A DNA stretch of 64,000 nucleotides from Methylomonas rhizoryzae (GCF_008632455.1 NZ_CP043929.1:2232001-2296000); one strand, 5' to 3'. Positions 35,434 through 44,980 are shown, numbered from the stretch's first letter. Translations and numbers: made by a program. Notes: generated from the sequence alone by a model not told the origin.

Positions 35434-36187
35434 AACCTACTACCCGATGTTTGTCTCCGGCGGTATCGCCGGAATTTCTGACGTCTATTGCTTTTATCGA
35501 CAACGATTTTTGCTCAAGCAGTCTAAGTAAGCCGGATACCGGCACGCAGCCGCAGGCCGCGTCGGGAGTTAACCGGCGATAATTCAAACTTTCTATCAAT
35601 TGACTGGTCCGGCGGTCTTTGGCTTGCGCGCTGTTGTAATCGAGGTAGTGGCTTAAATCCGAGCTGATCACTATCAAGGTTTCGCTGCCGCCCCATAGCA
35701 GAGCCAATGCTTGTGCTACTTGCTCAGGGGTGGCATCGCCGGCAATTAACGGGATCAACGCGAAGTCGCTTAAGCTGGCCTGTAAGAAAGGCAGGTGTAC
35801 TTCTAAACTGTGTTCCGCGCTATGCGCTTGTTCCAAGTAGCTTACAAACGACAGTTCACTCATTTTTTCGACAGCAACCCTGTCGACCGGAACCGCGCCC
35901 AACGGTGTAGCGAAGCTATCGGCATGGCTTAAGGCCAATCCTCCGAATGCTACTCTATGCGACGGTCCCAGTAATACGACCCGCCGAATGCGGTCGCGGG
36001 CTTTGCGTAAGCGCACATAAGCACTGGCCGCTATCGGTCCGGAGTAGATATAGCCGGCATGAGGGACGATAATGGCCTTTGGCGGAGCCGGCTCTGCATC
36101 GCCGGTTAAGAATTTATTGAGCATATCTTGCAATACGCTGGGATCGGCCGGATAAAAGCTACCGGCTACTGCGGGATTTCTCATCAT
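35411..36187 (-). CDS. amrB: AmmeMemoRadiSam system protein B (MEMO1 family)
   Basis: 258 residues. Homologue of human MEMO1, a non-haem iron-type fold related to class III extradiol dioxygenases. Motifs NPAVAGSFYPADP, IIVPHAGYIYSGPIAASAY (His ligand), LLGPSHRV and VISSDLSHYLDY carry the conserved metal-like residues. GGAGG lies before the paired ATGs at 36187/36184. Overlaps amrA and diverges from amrS. Confidence 0.92.
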   Translation of the reverse strand: MMRNPAVAGSFYPADPSVLQDMLNKFLTGDAEPAPPKAIIVPHAGYIYSGPIAASAYVRLRKARDRIRRVVLLGPSHRVAFGGLALSHADSFATPLGAVPVDRVAVEKMSELSFVSYLEQAHSAEHSLEVHLPFLQASLSDFALIPLIAGDATPEQVAQALALLWGGSETLIVISSDLSHYLDYNSAQAKDRRTSQLIESLNYRRLTPDAACGCVPVSGLLRLLEQKSLSIKAIDVRNSGDTAGDKHRVVGYGAYVVE

Positions 36188-36338
36188 AGCGGCCTCCGCA
36201 GACTCGCGGGATAAGGTGTTTTGAGCGCTCTATGCGCGTATGGATTATGGTATATGCCCATCATTGCGGCAATGGGTTTATGCATGGGGAAGGATTCGGT
36301 TCGTTTGTTTTTTAAAATCCGCTCGAGTGGGGGGTAGT

Positions 36339-37424
36339 ATGGCTACATTAATTGATTCCGGAGTGGCGGTTACTCGATATTGGCACAGCTTGGACGACGG
36401 CCGGGTGCAATGTGATTTGTGTCCGCGCTATTGCAAGCTACACGATGGACAAAGAGGACTCTGTTTTGTAAGACAAAACCTCGACAAGCAAATCGTGATG
36501 ACCAGTTACGGCCGCTCCAGCGGTTTTGCGATTGATCCCATAGAAAAAAAGCCGCTCAATCATTTCTTGCCGGGTACGCCGGTTCTATCGTTCGGAACAG
36601 CGGGCTGCAATTTGGCTTGTAAATTTTGTCAAAACTGGGACATTTCCAAGTCCAGGGAGATGGATACGCTAACCGGTTCGGCAGCGCCGGAGCGAATCGC
36701 TCAAGCCGCTAAAACCCATCATTGCCGTAGCGTGGCTTTTACTTATAATGATCCGGTGGTATTTCACGAGTACGCGATCGATACTGCTCAAGCTTGCCGG
36801 GAACTTGGGATAAAGTCGGTCGCGGTCAGCGCGGGTTATGTTTGCAGCGAGCCGCGTATTGAGTTCTATCGGTATATGGATGCGGCCAATATCGATCTGA
36901 AAGCGTTTAGCGAGGAGTTTTACCAAAAGGTTACCGGTGGCCATTTGCAGCCTGTGCTGGAAACCTTGCTTTATTTGAAACGGGAAACCCAGGTTTGGTT
37001 TGAGTTGACGACGTTGCTGATCCCGGGACTTAACGACTCTGTATCCGAGTTGGAAACGATGTCTCAATGGGTGGTAGAGCAATTAGGGCCGGATGTACCC
37101 ATGCATTTCACCGCCTTTCATCCGGATTGGAAGATGCTGGATAAACCGGCTACTCCGGCTGCCACGCTATTGATGGCGCGAGACATAGCCATAAAGAACG
37201 GGATTCGATACGCCTATGTGGGTAATGTCCATAATAAGGCGGCCGATAGCACGTATTGTGCGCAATGTAAGCGAATGCTGATAGGCAGAAACTGGTATCA
37301 GCTGTCGGAATGGAATTTGGACGAGCACGGCGCTTGTCGCTTTTGCGGCAGTATTTGTGCGGGGGTTTTTGAGGCGGCTCCCGGCGCTTGGGGCAGCAAA
37401 AGACTGGCTATTCCAATCAATTAA
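36339..37424 (+). CDS. amrS: AmmeMemoRadiSam system radical SAM enzyme
   Basis: 361 residues from the ATG at 36339, chosen for the GGGGGT upstream; the frame is open further 5' but not family-like. The radical SAM cluster motif CNLACKFC is near residue 92, an N-terminal Cys set (CDLCPRYCKL... and RGLC) near 25-45, and a C-terminal zinc-type set (YCAQCKR ... CRFCGSICAG). Related to pyruvate formate-lyase-activating enzymes. The product is unknown; co-occurrence with amrA and amrB suggests a shared cofactor or protein modification pathway. Confidence 0.9.
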   Translation: MATLIDSGVAVTRYWHSLDDGRVQCDLCPRYCKLHDGQRGLCFVRQNLDKQIVMTSYGRSSGFAIDPIEKKPLNHFLPGTPVLSFGTAGCNLACKFCQNWDISKSREMDTLTGSAAPERIAQAAKTHHCRSVAFTYNDPVVFHEYAIDTAQACRELGIKSVAVSAGYVCSEPRIEFYRYMDAANIDLKAFSEEFYQKVTGGHLQPVLETLLYLKRETQVWFELTTLLIPGLNDSVSELETMSQWVVEQLGPDVPMHFTAFHPDWKMLDKPATPAATLLMARDIAIKNGIRYAYVGNVHNKAADSTYCAQCKRMLIGRNWYQLSEWNLDEHGACRFCGSICAGVFEAAPGAWGSKRLAIPIN

Positions 37425-37457
37425 TGCTTTTTCGGCCGTAGTTAGCTACCATAATCC

Positions 37458-37495
37458 ACGGTTTTTTGTTGCGACCAAGCTCAAAAACCGTTTTG
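37458..37495 (+). terminator. Candidate amrS terminator
   Basis: ACGGTTTTTTG (37458-37468) pairs with CAAAAACCGT (37482-37491), with one unpaired T, over a 13-nt loop and is followed by TTTG. The long A/T stem is weaker than typical. Confidence 0.4.
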
Positions 37496-37587
37496 ATGCA
37501 AGGTTGCCTGTTGAACAGCCGTTATAGGCACTTTAATCAATCTCAAAAACAATAATTACATCGATAATCACCATATTGGGAGCCTAT

Positions 37588-37665
37588 ATGATTTCGGCCG
37601 CTATTTACATACTGACAATGTCCTTTGCCGCTTACGTGATATACAGCGTGAGCAATAATAAATAG
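37588..37665 (+). CDS. Small hydrophobic protein, 25 residues
   Basis: An unannotated-looking ORF: ATG at 37588 with GGGAG five bases upstream, 25 codons and TAG at 37663. The product begins MISAAIYILTMSFAAYVIYS and ends with VSNNK, so nearly all of it is one membrane helix with a polar/basic tail. A clear ribosome site and membrane character support translation. Family not recognised; cousins could be small respiratory complex subunits, but I have no evidence for that. Confidence 0.5.
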   Translation: MISAAIYILTMSFAAYVIYSVSNNK

Positions 37666-37685
37666 TATTATTCGCGCACAAAAAA

Positions 37686-37713
37686 AGCCCTCACCTTGAG
37701 CGGAGTGAGGGCT
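37686..37713 (-). terminator. Intrinsic terminator for the small minus-strand gene
   Basis: AGCCCTCAC (37686-37694) and GTGAGGGCT (37705-37713) form a perfect 9-bp stem over a 10-nt loop. On the minus strand the stem is followed by TTTTTT (complement of 37681-37686) and TGTG. This stops a transcript reading leftwards, namely the 37771-37935 gene. Confidence 0.7.
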
Positions 37714-37770
37714 ATGGAGTGTGCAGAGCTTTAGGTACTGCGAGGTAAAACTACAGAGGCAGGGAGAAAA

Positions 37771-37935
37771 TCATTTGTCCAACTTGTCTCGCTTTAAACC
37801 CAAATTAGTGGAAAGAGAAGCGGCTCCGAACAATAGGGTGGAATAGGCGAATTCGCCGGACATTAAAACGTGTATACCTGCTAACACCGTGATGCCGGTA
37901 ATAACGTCTTTTAATAAATCGGATTCATTGTTCAT
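37771..37935 (-). CDS. Small hypothetical protein, 54 residues
   Basis: ATG at 37935, TGA at 37771-37773. The product starts MNNESDLLKDVITGITVLAG, has a hydrophobic middle (about 11-40) and a lysine-rich end (NLGLKRDKLDK), consistent with a small membrane-associated protein. An intrinsic terminator for this strand lies about 60 nt downstream, which supports a real transcription unit. Ribosome site weak. Not recognised. Confidence 0.55.
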   Translation of the reverse strand: MNNESDLLKDVITGITVLAGIHVLMSGEFAYSTLLFGAASLSTNLGLKRDKLDK

Positions 37936-38113
37936 AAGTATCTGGGTTTAAATTACTTTTTGTTGGGCACGGCTTAACTATATAACTATGAGAGTTATTT
38001 ACAATAGGATGGTTGCTTCATGGCTTGTTTCTTATTTAGAAACAAAAGAGCGAAGGCGAGTGGTTGTGCCGATCAAATCGCAGCGGGTCAATTTGTAAAT
38101 TTCGTTAACAGCG

Positions 38114-38719
38114 ATGAACGTTAGCGAAATCAAAAGTAGTTTTTACGCTTATCTTTCCAGATTACGCTGGATTAAGCGTTGGGGCTTGAAGCGCAATGCG
38201 TTGCAAGAAAACGTGATGGAGCACAGTTGGGAAGTCGCGGTAATTGCGCATACCTTGGCGTTGATCAAAAACCGTTATTTCGCCGGCGAGGTGGACGCCA
38301 ACGCCGTCGCATGCGCCGCTTTGTACCACGATGTTACCGAAGTGATTACCGGCGATTTGCCGACGCCGATTAAATATCATTCCCCGGCGATCCTTAGCGC
38401 GTATCGCAATATCGAACAACAAGCCGAAACGGAATTGCTGAATTTGTTACCTGAAAGGCTGCGCGCGGATTTTCGGCCGTTAATTTGTCATCACTATTTA
38501 TCTGACGACCAACAAGTTTTGGTCAAAGCCGCCGACAAAATCTCGGCTTATTTAAAGTGTCAAGCCGAATTAAAAGCGGGCAATACCGAGTTCGAACTGG
38601 CCGCGCAGCAGTTGGCAAAGCATATTCACGAGTTGCAACAGCCGGAAGTCGTGTTTTTTATGCAGGTTTTCGCACCCAGTTGCGGTTTGACATTAGATGG
38701 TTTGATGCAGATCGATTGA
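38114..38719 (+). CDS. yfbR: 5'-deoxynucleotidase YfbR
   Basis: 201 residues. HD-domain phosphohydrolase acting on deoxyribonucleoside 5'-monophosphates. HD metal residues are seen in MEHSWEVAVIAHTLA (His near 36), YHDVTEVITGDLPTP (His-Asp near 76) and KAADKISAY (Asp near 145). Its TGA directly abuts the stop of the convergent sensor kinase (shared TGATCA, no spacer). Confidence 0.93.
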   Translation: MNVSEIKSSFYAYLSRLRWIKRWGLKRNALQENVMEHSWEVAVIAHTLALIKNRYFAGEVDANAVACAALYHDVTEVITGDLPTPIKYHSPAILSAYRNIEQQAETELLNLLPERLRADFRPLICHHYLSDDQQVLVKAADKISAYLKCQAELKAGNTEFELAAQQLAKHIHELQQPEVVFFMQVFAPSCGLTLDGLMQID

Positions 38720-41700
38720 TCATCCGATATTTTTGGCGTTTTCGGCGGATAACTGCTGAATCAAGCTCTGATAATCGTTCAAAGCTTGTTTGATGGCTAC
38801 AATGTCAAAGCTGTCGATGTAGGTTTGCAGTGTCGACGCATAGTCTTTGATACAGCGTATGTTTTGAGTATTGCCAAGATTAAGTACCGCGTTGGCGAAT
38901 TTTTCGATTTCCGCCATATTGTTGTTCCGGCTGATCACGCTGCAGTTGGCCGCCAGATTTTCCAAGGCCTCCAGCACGGCGGGTAACGCGTTAAGTTCCG
39001 ACGAATTGAGGCTCAGGCCTACGGCAGACTCGGTTTGCGCTTCTTGCGACTCGTGCGCTAAAAAGCGTTTGAGTTCGGTAAATAAATCGCTTTTCAATAC
39101 CGGTTTCCGCAAATAACCGTCGAAATTGGAGTTTTTCGCTCGTTCGTAATCGTCTTGCATCACGGATGCGGTCAACGCAATGATGGGGGCGTCGGAAAAG
39201 GCTTTTATCTTTTCGGCCGCCTGATAACCGTCCATGACCGGCATGCGTATGTCCATCAAGATCAGATCGATATCGCCTTGACGCGCCCGCTGTACGGCTT
39301 GTAAACCGTTTTCCACTTCGAACACGCGCAGAGGCGTTTCGGAAAAACACTCCCGCAGCAAACTACGGTTATCTTCCACATCGTCCACTACCAAAATGCT
39401 TGCCGGCTGAAATTCGACCGGCACGTCTGTTTTAATCCGTTGCGGTTCCGGATTGATGGTGGAAATATCGACGTCCTTGAAATGCAGGGTAAAAGTGGAG
39501 CCGGTATTGGGCTCGCTTTTCAAAGAAATCGTGCCGCCCATCATTTCTGTCAAGCGTTTGCTGATGCCCAAGCCCAAGCCGGTACCGCCGTAACGTCTGA
39601 CGTCTTGGCCTTCCACTTGTTCGAAGTCGTTGAAGATAGCTTCTTGTTTGTCGGTGGAAATGCCGATACCGCTATCTTCCACGTCTATGTATAAATCCAC
39701 CCTGCTGCGGATACGGTCTTCGTTACCGTAACGCGCGCGCAGACAAACATGGCCTCGTTCGGTGAACTTGACCGCGTTGCCGATCAAATTGAATAAAATT
39801 TGCCGTAAACGAGTGGCGTCCAGCAATAAATTCTCCGGAATTTTAGGGTCTATATCCAAAATAAAGTCCAAATCCCGCTCGCGCATTTTCATCATGAAAA
39901 TTTGTCCCAATTCAGTAAAAAGCTCGTGCGGGTTGCAGACTTTCTTTTCTATGCGCAATTTGCCGGCTTCAATTTTGGATAAATCCAAAATATCGTTGAT
40001 CAGTGCCAGCAAGGTATGGCCGGCCGATTGTATGGTATTGACGAACGATTTTAATTTGGCGTCTTTAACCTGTTCGCTAAGCAGTTCGGTAAAGCCGATG
40101 ATGGCATTGAGCGGCGTGCGGATTTCGTGGCTCATGTTGGCGAGAAACTGCGATTTTGCCCGGTTGGCGTTCTCCGCCTGCAATTTGGCGTTTTGCAAAG
40201 CCAATTCAATCGATTTCCTAGGGGTAATGTCGAAATTCACGCCGATGATGGTGACGGCTTGTTTTTCCATTTTGGTGCTTCTAGCGCCGCTGTATATGTT
40301 GCGAATTTCGCCGTCGGGGCGAACAATCCGGAATTCGATGTGGTCCTCGCCGCGGCGGATGCGTAATTTTTGAATCGACTGCTGCACGGCCGCCCGGTCG
40401 TCTTTATGTATGAGTTGTAACCAGTCCTGGAGATTCAACTCGCTGGAAGGTTCGAGTCCGTATATTTCCAGCATCTTGTTGTCGAAAATGACTTTAGGCG
40501 GGCTATTGAATACGATTTCCCAAACGCCCAACGACGCCACGCTGGTGGCTAGCCCCAAGCGTTGATTGAGTTGCCGCACTTGCCGCTCGCTTTCCTGCCG
40601 CCGTTTGATTTCGCTCAACAATTTGTGGTTGCGAAAAAACACTAGCGCGAGTATCAAAAGAAATGCGCTGACGATTTTGGCTAACAACCAATAATCGGTT
40701 TTGGGGGCAAACCGTTCCTTACCCCAAATATTATTGATGCGTTGATGCTCGGTTTGCGAAATGGCATCCAGCGCCCGGTTGAGCAAAGGCACTAAGGGCT
40801 CTAACTCCTTCCTGACCCCAAAGCCCATTTCAGTGGCAAATTCGGTTTTACCGACGATTCGGACATTGTTGTAGCCTTGATTGGCGATGTGATAACTGGC
40901 TTGTGCCAGGGTACAGAGCAACGCGTCGACTTTGCCGGTAGAAACCGCCGCCAAACCGTGTTGAATAGTTTGCACCTCGCTAAACGCGATGTCGGGATAG
41001 GCTGCTTTTAGAGCGGGGTTATAGCCGTAGTTTTCAATCAGCGACAGTTTGCGGTGTTTGATTTGCTCGATATTGTCCACATAGTCTTCGTCATCGCGCA
41101 TCACGATCACGACCGGACTACTTAAATAAGATCGCGTAAACACCCATTGTTTAGCCAGATTCGAATTGACGGTTTCGGAAATGATGTCTACTTCGCCGGC
41201 TTGCGCCTTGGCTAGGGATTGCGCCCAAGTCGCGGTGGGAATCACCTGGAAATCTATGCCTAATATTTGTTCCAACAGGCGCAGATACTCGGAAACGATG
41301 CCGATGTATCGGCCTTGGTTGTCGAAGCCTTCGTAAGGCAGCCAATTGGGATCGCCTACGAAGCGCAGGACCGGGTGGGCATTTAGCCAGGCCAGTTCGG
41401 CGTCGTTAAGTTGCAGAGTGGGGGAGGAAAACTCCTTAAAGCCGAACCATTGCTCGGCAAGTCGGCGATGTTCGTATTCGGGGACGGCCGCCAGCGCTTT
41501 TTGTACGATCGACAATAGTTGCGGCTGGTTTTTGCGCACCGCCATGCGCAACATGCGGATGTCGCTGGTGGCAAAGGGTTTGAACGGCTGAATGCTGCTG
41601 ATGTTTTGCTGTTGCAATAAGTAATGCATGACAGGATAGGATTCGAGCAACACGTCGGCTTTACGCTCTATGACCGCATGCACGGCGGCCATCAGGCTGT

Positions 41701-43177
41701 CGGTTTCCAATATCTTCAATCCGGGCATGCGTTGCTTGATTTGCTGAATTTGCGCAAAATCCTTGGGTATCGCGATAGTCTTGCCGTTCAAGTCTTCCAA
41801 GTTGTTGGCGGAGATGCTTTCGTGTACGAAAAAATAGCTGAGTATTTGCTGATAAGGCTCGGTAAACGCCAGAAATTCGTTGCGGTCGTCGGTTTGATAA
41901 AGAGCCGGCAGCAAATCGATACGGCCTTTGCGCGCTTCTGCGAGTAAATCGCTCCAATCGTTAAATTGCGGGGTGAAGTTCAAACCGGAATATTTGCCGA
42001 TCAAACGGATCAAATCCGCGCTGTATCCGGCATGTCTGCCTTTCTGGTCCATGAAATCGTAGGGAGCCCAATCGCGCTCCGCACCGTAGATGACTACCGG
42101 ATGGGCGTTGATCCAGGCTTCTTCCTCGGGCGATAAAGCGATTTTGTTAGCTTGGCCGCTGCGGTTGGTCGAATAAAAAAAACTTTCTTCGACGCTGTCT
42201 TTGTCCGCAAAACCCAGCCTACGGTAATCCTCGGCCGCCAGTTGGTATCGGGAAGGATCTATGCTGCCGATAGGAATCAATTCCGGGATGATCATTTGCC
42301 GGGTATTGGCCGCCTCGTATTGCAGATAGGCGGTTGAAAGGGCCGGATTATAGCTTCGCCGGATTAAGTCTATGATTTTATCCGGATGTTCCAACGCATA
42401 TCGCCAACCTTTGCGGGTAGCCCGACTAACGCGAGCGATTCGGCCGGCGTGATCCGTCAACTCTTGCTGTGTGGTAAATAAATTGTCTCCGTAGAAATCG
42501 ATACCGTAGTTTTGCGGGTTGATGATGTTGATGTCTATATTCCGTTCCTGCATCAAGAAAGGCTGCGAGGTCGAATAAGCCGAAACCACGTCGATTTTTC
42601 CGGCGATGAAGTCTTGATAGACGTTGTCGGAAAACGGGACTTCGCGTATTTTGTCCAAACTACCCAGCGTCTTCAGCAGCAAAGCGTTCAAAGACGCGTC
42701 CCCTTGGTTCGTCGTATTGAAAGCCAAGGTTTTACCGGCCATTTCGTAGGGACTGACTATGCCCGAATCGCGGCGGGTCAGAAATACCAGCGGCGAATGT
42801 TGAAAATACTGGTCGACCAGCAACACCGGACGACCTTTCAAGTGGTATATCAACAAGGTGCTATCGGACACGCCGTATTGGGACTCGCCGCGTAAAACTT
42901 GTTCGACGAAATCTTGGCTAAAGTCGATTTCTTTGAGGCTAACCTCCAAGCCTTCCTCTCGGTAATAACCTTGTTGGATCGCGGCGTAATAACCCGCAAA
43001 TTGGAAGCTGTGCCGCCATTTCAATTGAATGGCGATTTTTTCCAACTCGCCCGCCCACGCGGAGCAGTGGAAAAAGCACGCTAGAAAAAGCAGCAGGACA
43101 TAAACGAGCGTAAGCAGAGAGGAGCGGGAGTAGTGTCGGCCTGCCATCATGGGATGCGGGCTTGGAAGCGTTGTCAC
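38720..43177 (-). CDS. Hybrid sensor histidine kinase with three periplasmic binding domains
   Basis: 1485 residues. Signal/anchor (about 18-42), NMT1/THI5-like domain (about 45-300, starts KIAIQLKWRHSFQFAGYYAA, split by the fold), two SBP_bac_3 domains (about 355-585 and 605-830; each with an AYxxRLxRLR-type ligand pocket start), a TM near 838-858, PAS (about 885-1000), HisKA with phospho-His in FLANMSHEIRTPLNAI (near 1045), HATPase (GGTGLGLGISKRL near 1222), and a REC domain with ILVVDDVEDN and phospho-Asp in LILMDIRMPVMDG (near 1320). The ~85-residue C-terminus resembles an HPt helix bundle but has no His. GTG start at 43177 overlaps the regulator stop as GTGA; ATG at 43150 is an alternative. 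It should sense amino-acid- or pyrimidine-like solutes. Confidence 0.9.
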   Translation of the reverse strand: MTTLPSPHPMMAGRHYSRSSLLTLVYVLLLFLACFFHCSAWAGELEKIAIQLKWRHSFQFAGYYAAIQQGYYREEGLEVSLKEIDFSQDFVEQVLRGESQYGVSDSTLLIYHLKGRPVLLVDQYFQHSPLVFLTRRDSGIVSPYEMAGKTLAFNTTNQGDASLNALLLKTLGSLDKIREVPFSDNVYQDFIAGKIDVVSAYSTSQPFLMQERNIDINIINPQNYGIDFYGDNLFTTQQELTDHAGRIARVSRATRKGWRYALEHPDKIIDLIRRSYNPALSTAYLQYEAANTRQMIIPELIPIGSIDPSRYQLAAEDYRRLGFADKDSVEESFFYSTNRSGQANKIALSPEEEAWINAHPVVIYGAERDWAPYDFMDQKGRHAGYSADLIRLIGKYSGLNFTPQFNDWSDLLAEARKGRIDLLPALYQTDDRNEFLAFTEPYQQILSYFFVHESISANNLEDLNGKTIAIPKDFAQIQQIKQRMPGLKILETDSLMAAVHAVIERKADVLLESYPVMHYLLQQQNISSIQPFKPFATSDIRMLRMAVRKNQPQLLSIVQKALAAVPEYEHRRLAEQWFGFKEFSSPTLQLNDAELAWLNAHPVLRFVGDPNWLPYEGFDNQGRYIGIVSEYLRLLEQILGIDFQVIPTATWAQSLAKAQAGEVDIISETVNSNLAKQWVFTRSYLSSPVVIVMRDDEDYVDNIEQIKHRKLSLIENYGYNPALKAAYPDIAFSEVQTIQHGLAAVSTGKVDALLCTLAQASYHIANQGYNNVRIVGKTEFATEMGFGVRKELEPLVPLLNRALDAISQTEHQRINNIWGKERFAPKTDYWLLAKIVSAFLLILALVFFRNHKLLSEIKRRQESERQVRQLNQRLGLATSVASLGVWEIVFNSPPKVIFDNKMLEIYGLEPSSELNLQDWLQLIHKDDRAAVQQSIQKLRIRRGEDHIEFRIVRPDGEIRNIYSGARSTKMEKQAVTIIGVNFDITPRKSIELALQNAKLQAENANRAKSQFLANMSHEIRTPLNAIIGFTELLSEQVKDAKLKSFVNTIQSAGHTLLALINDILDLSKIEAGKLRIEKKVCNPHELFTELGQIFMMKMRERDLDFILDIDPKIPENLLLDATRLRQILFNLIGNAVKFTERGHVCLRARYGNEDRIRSRVDLYIDVEDSGIGISTDKQEAIFNDFEQVEGQDVRRYGGTGLGLGISKRLTEMMGGTISLKSEPNTGSTFTLHFKDVDISTINPEPQRIKTDVPVEFQPASILVVDDVEDNRSLLRECFSETPLRVFEVENGLQAVQRARQGDIDLILMDIRMPVMDGYQAAEKIKAFSDAPIIALTASVMQDDYERAKNSNFDGYLRKPVLKSDLFTELKRFLAHESQEAQTESAVGLSLNSSELNALPAVLEALENLAANCSVISRNNNMAEIEKFANAVLNLGNTQNIRCIKDYASTLQTYIDSFDIVAIKQALNDYQSLIQQLSAENAKNIG

Positions 43178-44229
43178 TGCGAAATAGCGATGGTAATAAA
43201 CTCGTCTAAATGCTCTTGAAAAATATCCACCAATTCGGGGTCGAATTGCGTTTCTCTATGATCGAGCACGTAGGCAACGGCGTCTTCTATTTTCCAGGCT
43301 TCTTTGTAATGGCGTTTGTGGGTTAACGCGTCGAATACGTCCGCCAATGCGACGATGCGGCCGTAAATATGGATGTCCGGCCCTTTCAAACCGCGCGGAT
43401 AGCCTGTACCGTTCCATTTTTCGTGATGTTCGTGGGCGATGATGGCCGCGGCCTTGATGAGCTTGCGGTCCGAATGCGACAACAAGCTGTAAGCGTTGAT
43501 GGTATGCTTTTTCATCAAGGAAAACTCGTCTTCCGAATAGCGTTCCGGCTTATGCAAAATTTCCAACGGGATGGTCATTTTGCCGATGTCGTGCATGGGC
43601 GAAGCATGGTAAAGCAGATCCACATCCTCGTCGTTCAAACAGGGATGGTATTTGGCCAGTAGCGCTGAAGTTTCCGCGACCCGTTTGATATGCTTGCCGG
43701 TTTCGTCCGAGGTGGCTTCCATCAATTCCGCCAGGATGAAAATCATCTCTTTTTGACTGTCTTCCAATTCGCTTAATAAGCGGTTTTTTTCATGCTTGGC
43801 CTTGGCTTTGAGATTGATGTTGTGTTTGAGCAAGAGCTCGCGAGAATGGTACAGCTCCAAATGCGTGGCGACTCGGGACAATAATTCCGCGGCATGAAAG
43901 GGCTTGGTGATATAGTCGACCGCGCCCATCGAAAAACCTTGGGTGATGGAATCAACGTCGACTTTCGCGGTCAGGAAAATAATGGGTATTTCCTGAGTGG
44001 TGGGGTTTTCTTTTAATTTTTTACAGACTTCGAAGCCGTTCAAGCCGGGCATCATAATATCCAACAGAATCAGATCGAAGCTTTCGCCGACTTCGAATAT
44101 GAGCCGCAGGGCCTCGCCGCCGTTCTGTGCGAACGAAAATTCGTAGTTCTCTTCCTTGAGAATATTCATGGCAACTCTGATATTGTCGACTACGTCGTCC
44201 ACAATCAGGATGCGACTATTTCTAACCAT
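43174..44229 (-). CDS. Response regulator with REC and HD-GYP domains
   Basis: 351 residues from the ATG at 44229, chosen for AAAGGTG six bases upstream; the frame extends to 44334 but without support. REC (1-125) has ILIVDDVVDN and phospho-Asp in LILLDIMMPGLNG. A helical linker (about 130-175) leads to HD-GYP (180-345) with HDIGKMTIP, HEHHEKWNGTGYP and ALADVFDALTH: all c-di-GMP phosphodiesterase residues are present. Overlaps the hybrid kinase start (GTGA), so the kinase is its likely partner and the pathway lowers c-di-GMP. Confidence 0.94.
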   Translation of the reverse strand: MVRNSRILIVDDVVDNIRVAMNILKEENYEFSFAQNGGEALRLIFEVGESFDLILLDIMMPGLNGFEVCKKLKENPTTQEIPIIFLTAKVDVDSITQGFSMGAVDYITKPFHAAELLSRVATHLELYHSRELLLKHNINLKAKAKHEKNRLLSELEDSQKEMIFILAELMEATSDETGKHIKRVAETSALLAKYHPCLNDEDVDLLYHASPMHDIGKMTIPLEILHKPERYSEDEFSLMKKHTINAYSLLSHSDRKLIKAAAIIAHEHHEKWNGTGYPRGLKGPDIHIYGRIVALADVFDALTHKRHYKEAWKIEDAVAYVLDHRETQFDPELVDIFQEHLDEFITIAISQ

Positions 44230-44416
44230 CGTATTCACCTTTACTGTATCGTTCCTGACTTTAGCGATTGAAGATCGGCAAAAGTTCGCGTTGTCGTAGA
44301 CCTGCGTTCGGGTGACCCGCAAGCCGATTCGCAACTATAGACACTGCCGCTAAAGATTCAAGCAGTCGGGATAGTCGGCAACGCGGCAAGACGGGTTAGA
44401 ACAGCTCAGCTCTCCT

Positions 44417-44980
44417 TTAGTTCTGCCCGCTTAGGTATTCGGCAACCGTGCGGATATCTTCGGCGGATAGCGATTTTGCCAAGGCGTTCATAGGGCCTGC
44501 TTGTCTGCTGCCGCTTTTAAAATCTTCCAGTTGCTTGATCAGATATTTCGCCTGCTGGCCCGCCAGGCGGGGAATTTGCCCGTTTCCTTGTAGTTGCTGA
44601 CCGTGGCAGCCCATGCACATCGCGACCTTGTCGGCACCTGCGCTGGCGCCGGATTTGGGTTTGTTAGGCGCTAGTCCGGCGAAATACGCGGCTAAATTTT
44701 GTATATCGGCGTCCGACAAGTCGGCGGCTATCGGATTCATGCTGGGGTTGTTTCGTTTGCCGGTCTTGAAGTTTTTTAACTGCGCTTCCAGATAAGCGGC
44801 GGTTTGACCGGCCAAATTAGGCCATAACGGGCTATTGCTGACGCCGTTGGCGCCGTGGCAACCCTGGCAGGCGGCCGCTCGGGTCTTGCCGGCCGAGGGG
44901 TCGGCAGCCAGGCCGGAGGAGCTTGCGATCAATAATAGACTGAGCGTGATTGCCGATTGTTTGCCGAAATTTACGTTCAT
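44417..44980 (-). CDS. Diheme cytochrome c4-type protein
   Basis: 187 residues with signal peptide (cleavage near ALA-AD) and two class I haem motifs, CQGCH (near 38) and CMGCH (near 122), each followed by a Met-containing half (PSMNPIA, GPMNALA) supplying the sixth ligand. The duplicated layout is that of c4, a soluble periplasmic electron carrier to terminal oxidases. GAGGTAT precedes the ATG. Single-gene unit. Confidence 0.93.
   Translation of the reverse strand: MNVNFGKQSAITLSLLLIASSSGLAADPSAGKTRAAACQGCHGANGVSNSPLWPNLAGQTAAYLEAQLKNFKTGKRNNPSMNPIAADLSDADIQNLAAYFAGLAPNKPKSGASAGADKVAMCMGCHGQQLQGNGQIPRLAGQQAKYLIKQLEDFKSGSRQAGPMNALAKSLSAEDIRTVAEYLSGQN

Noticed and set aside
38717..38722. Palindrome TGATCA shared by yfbR and kinase stops
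   Set aside because: Simple abutment of two stop codons; too short for a site.
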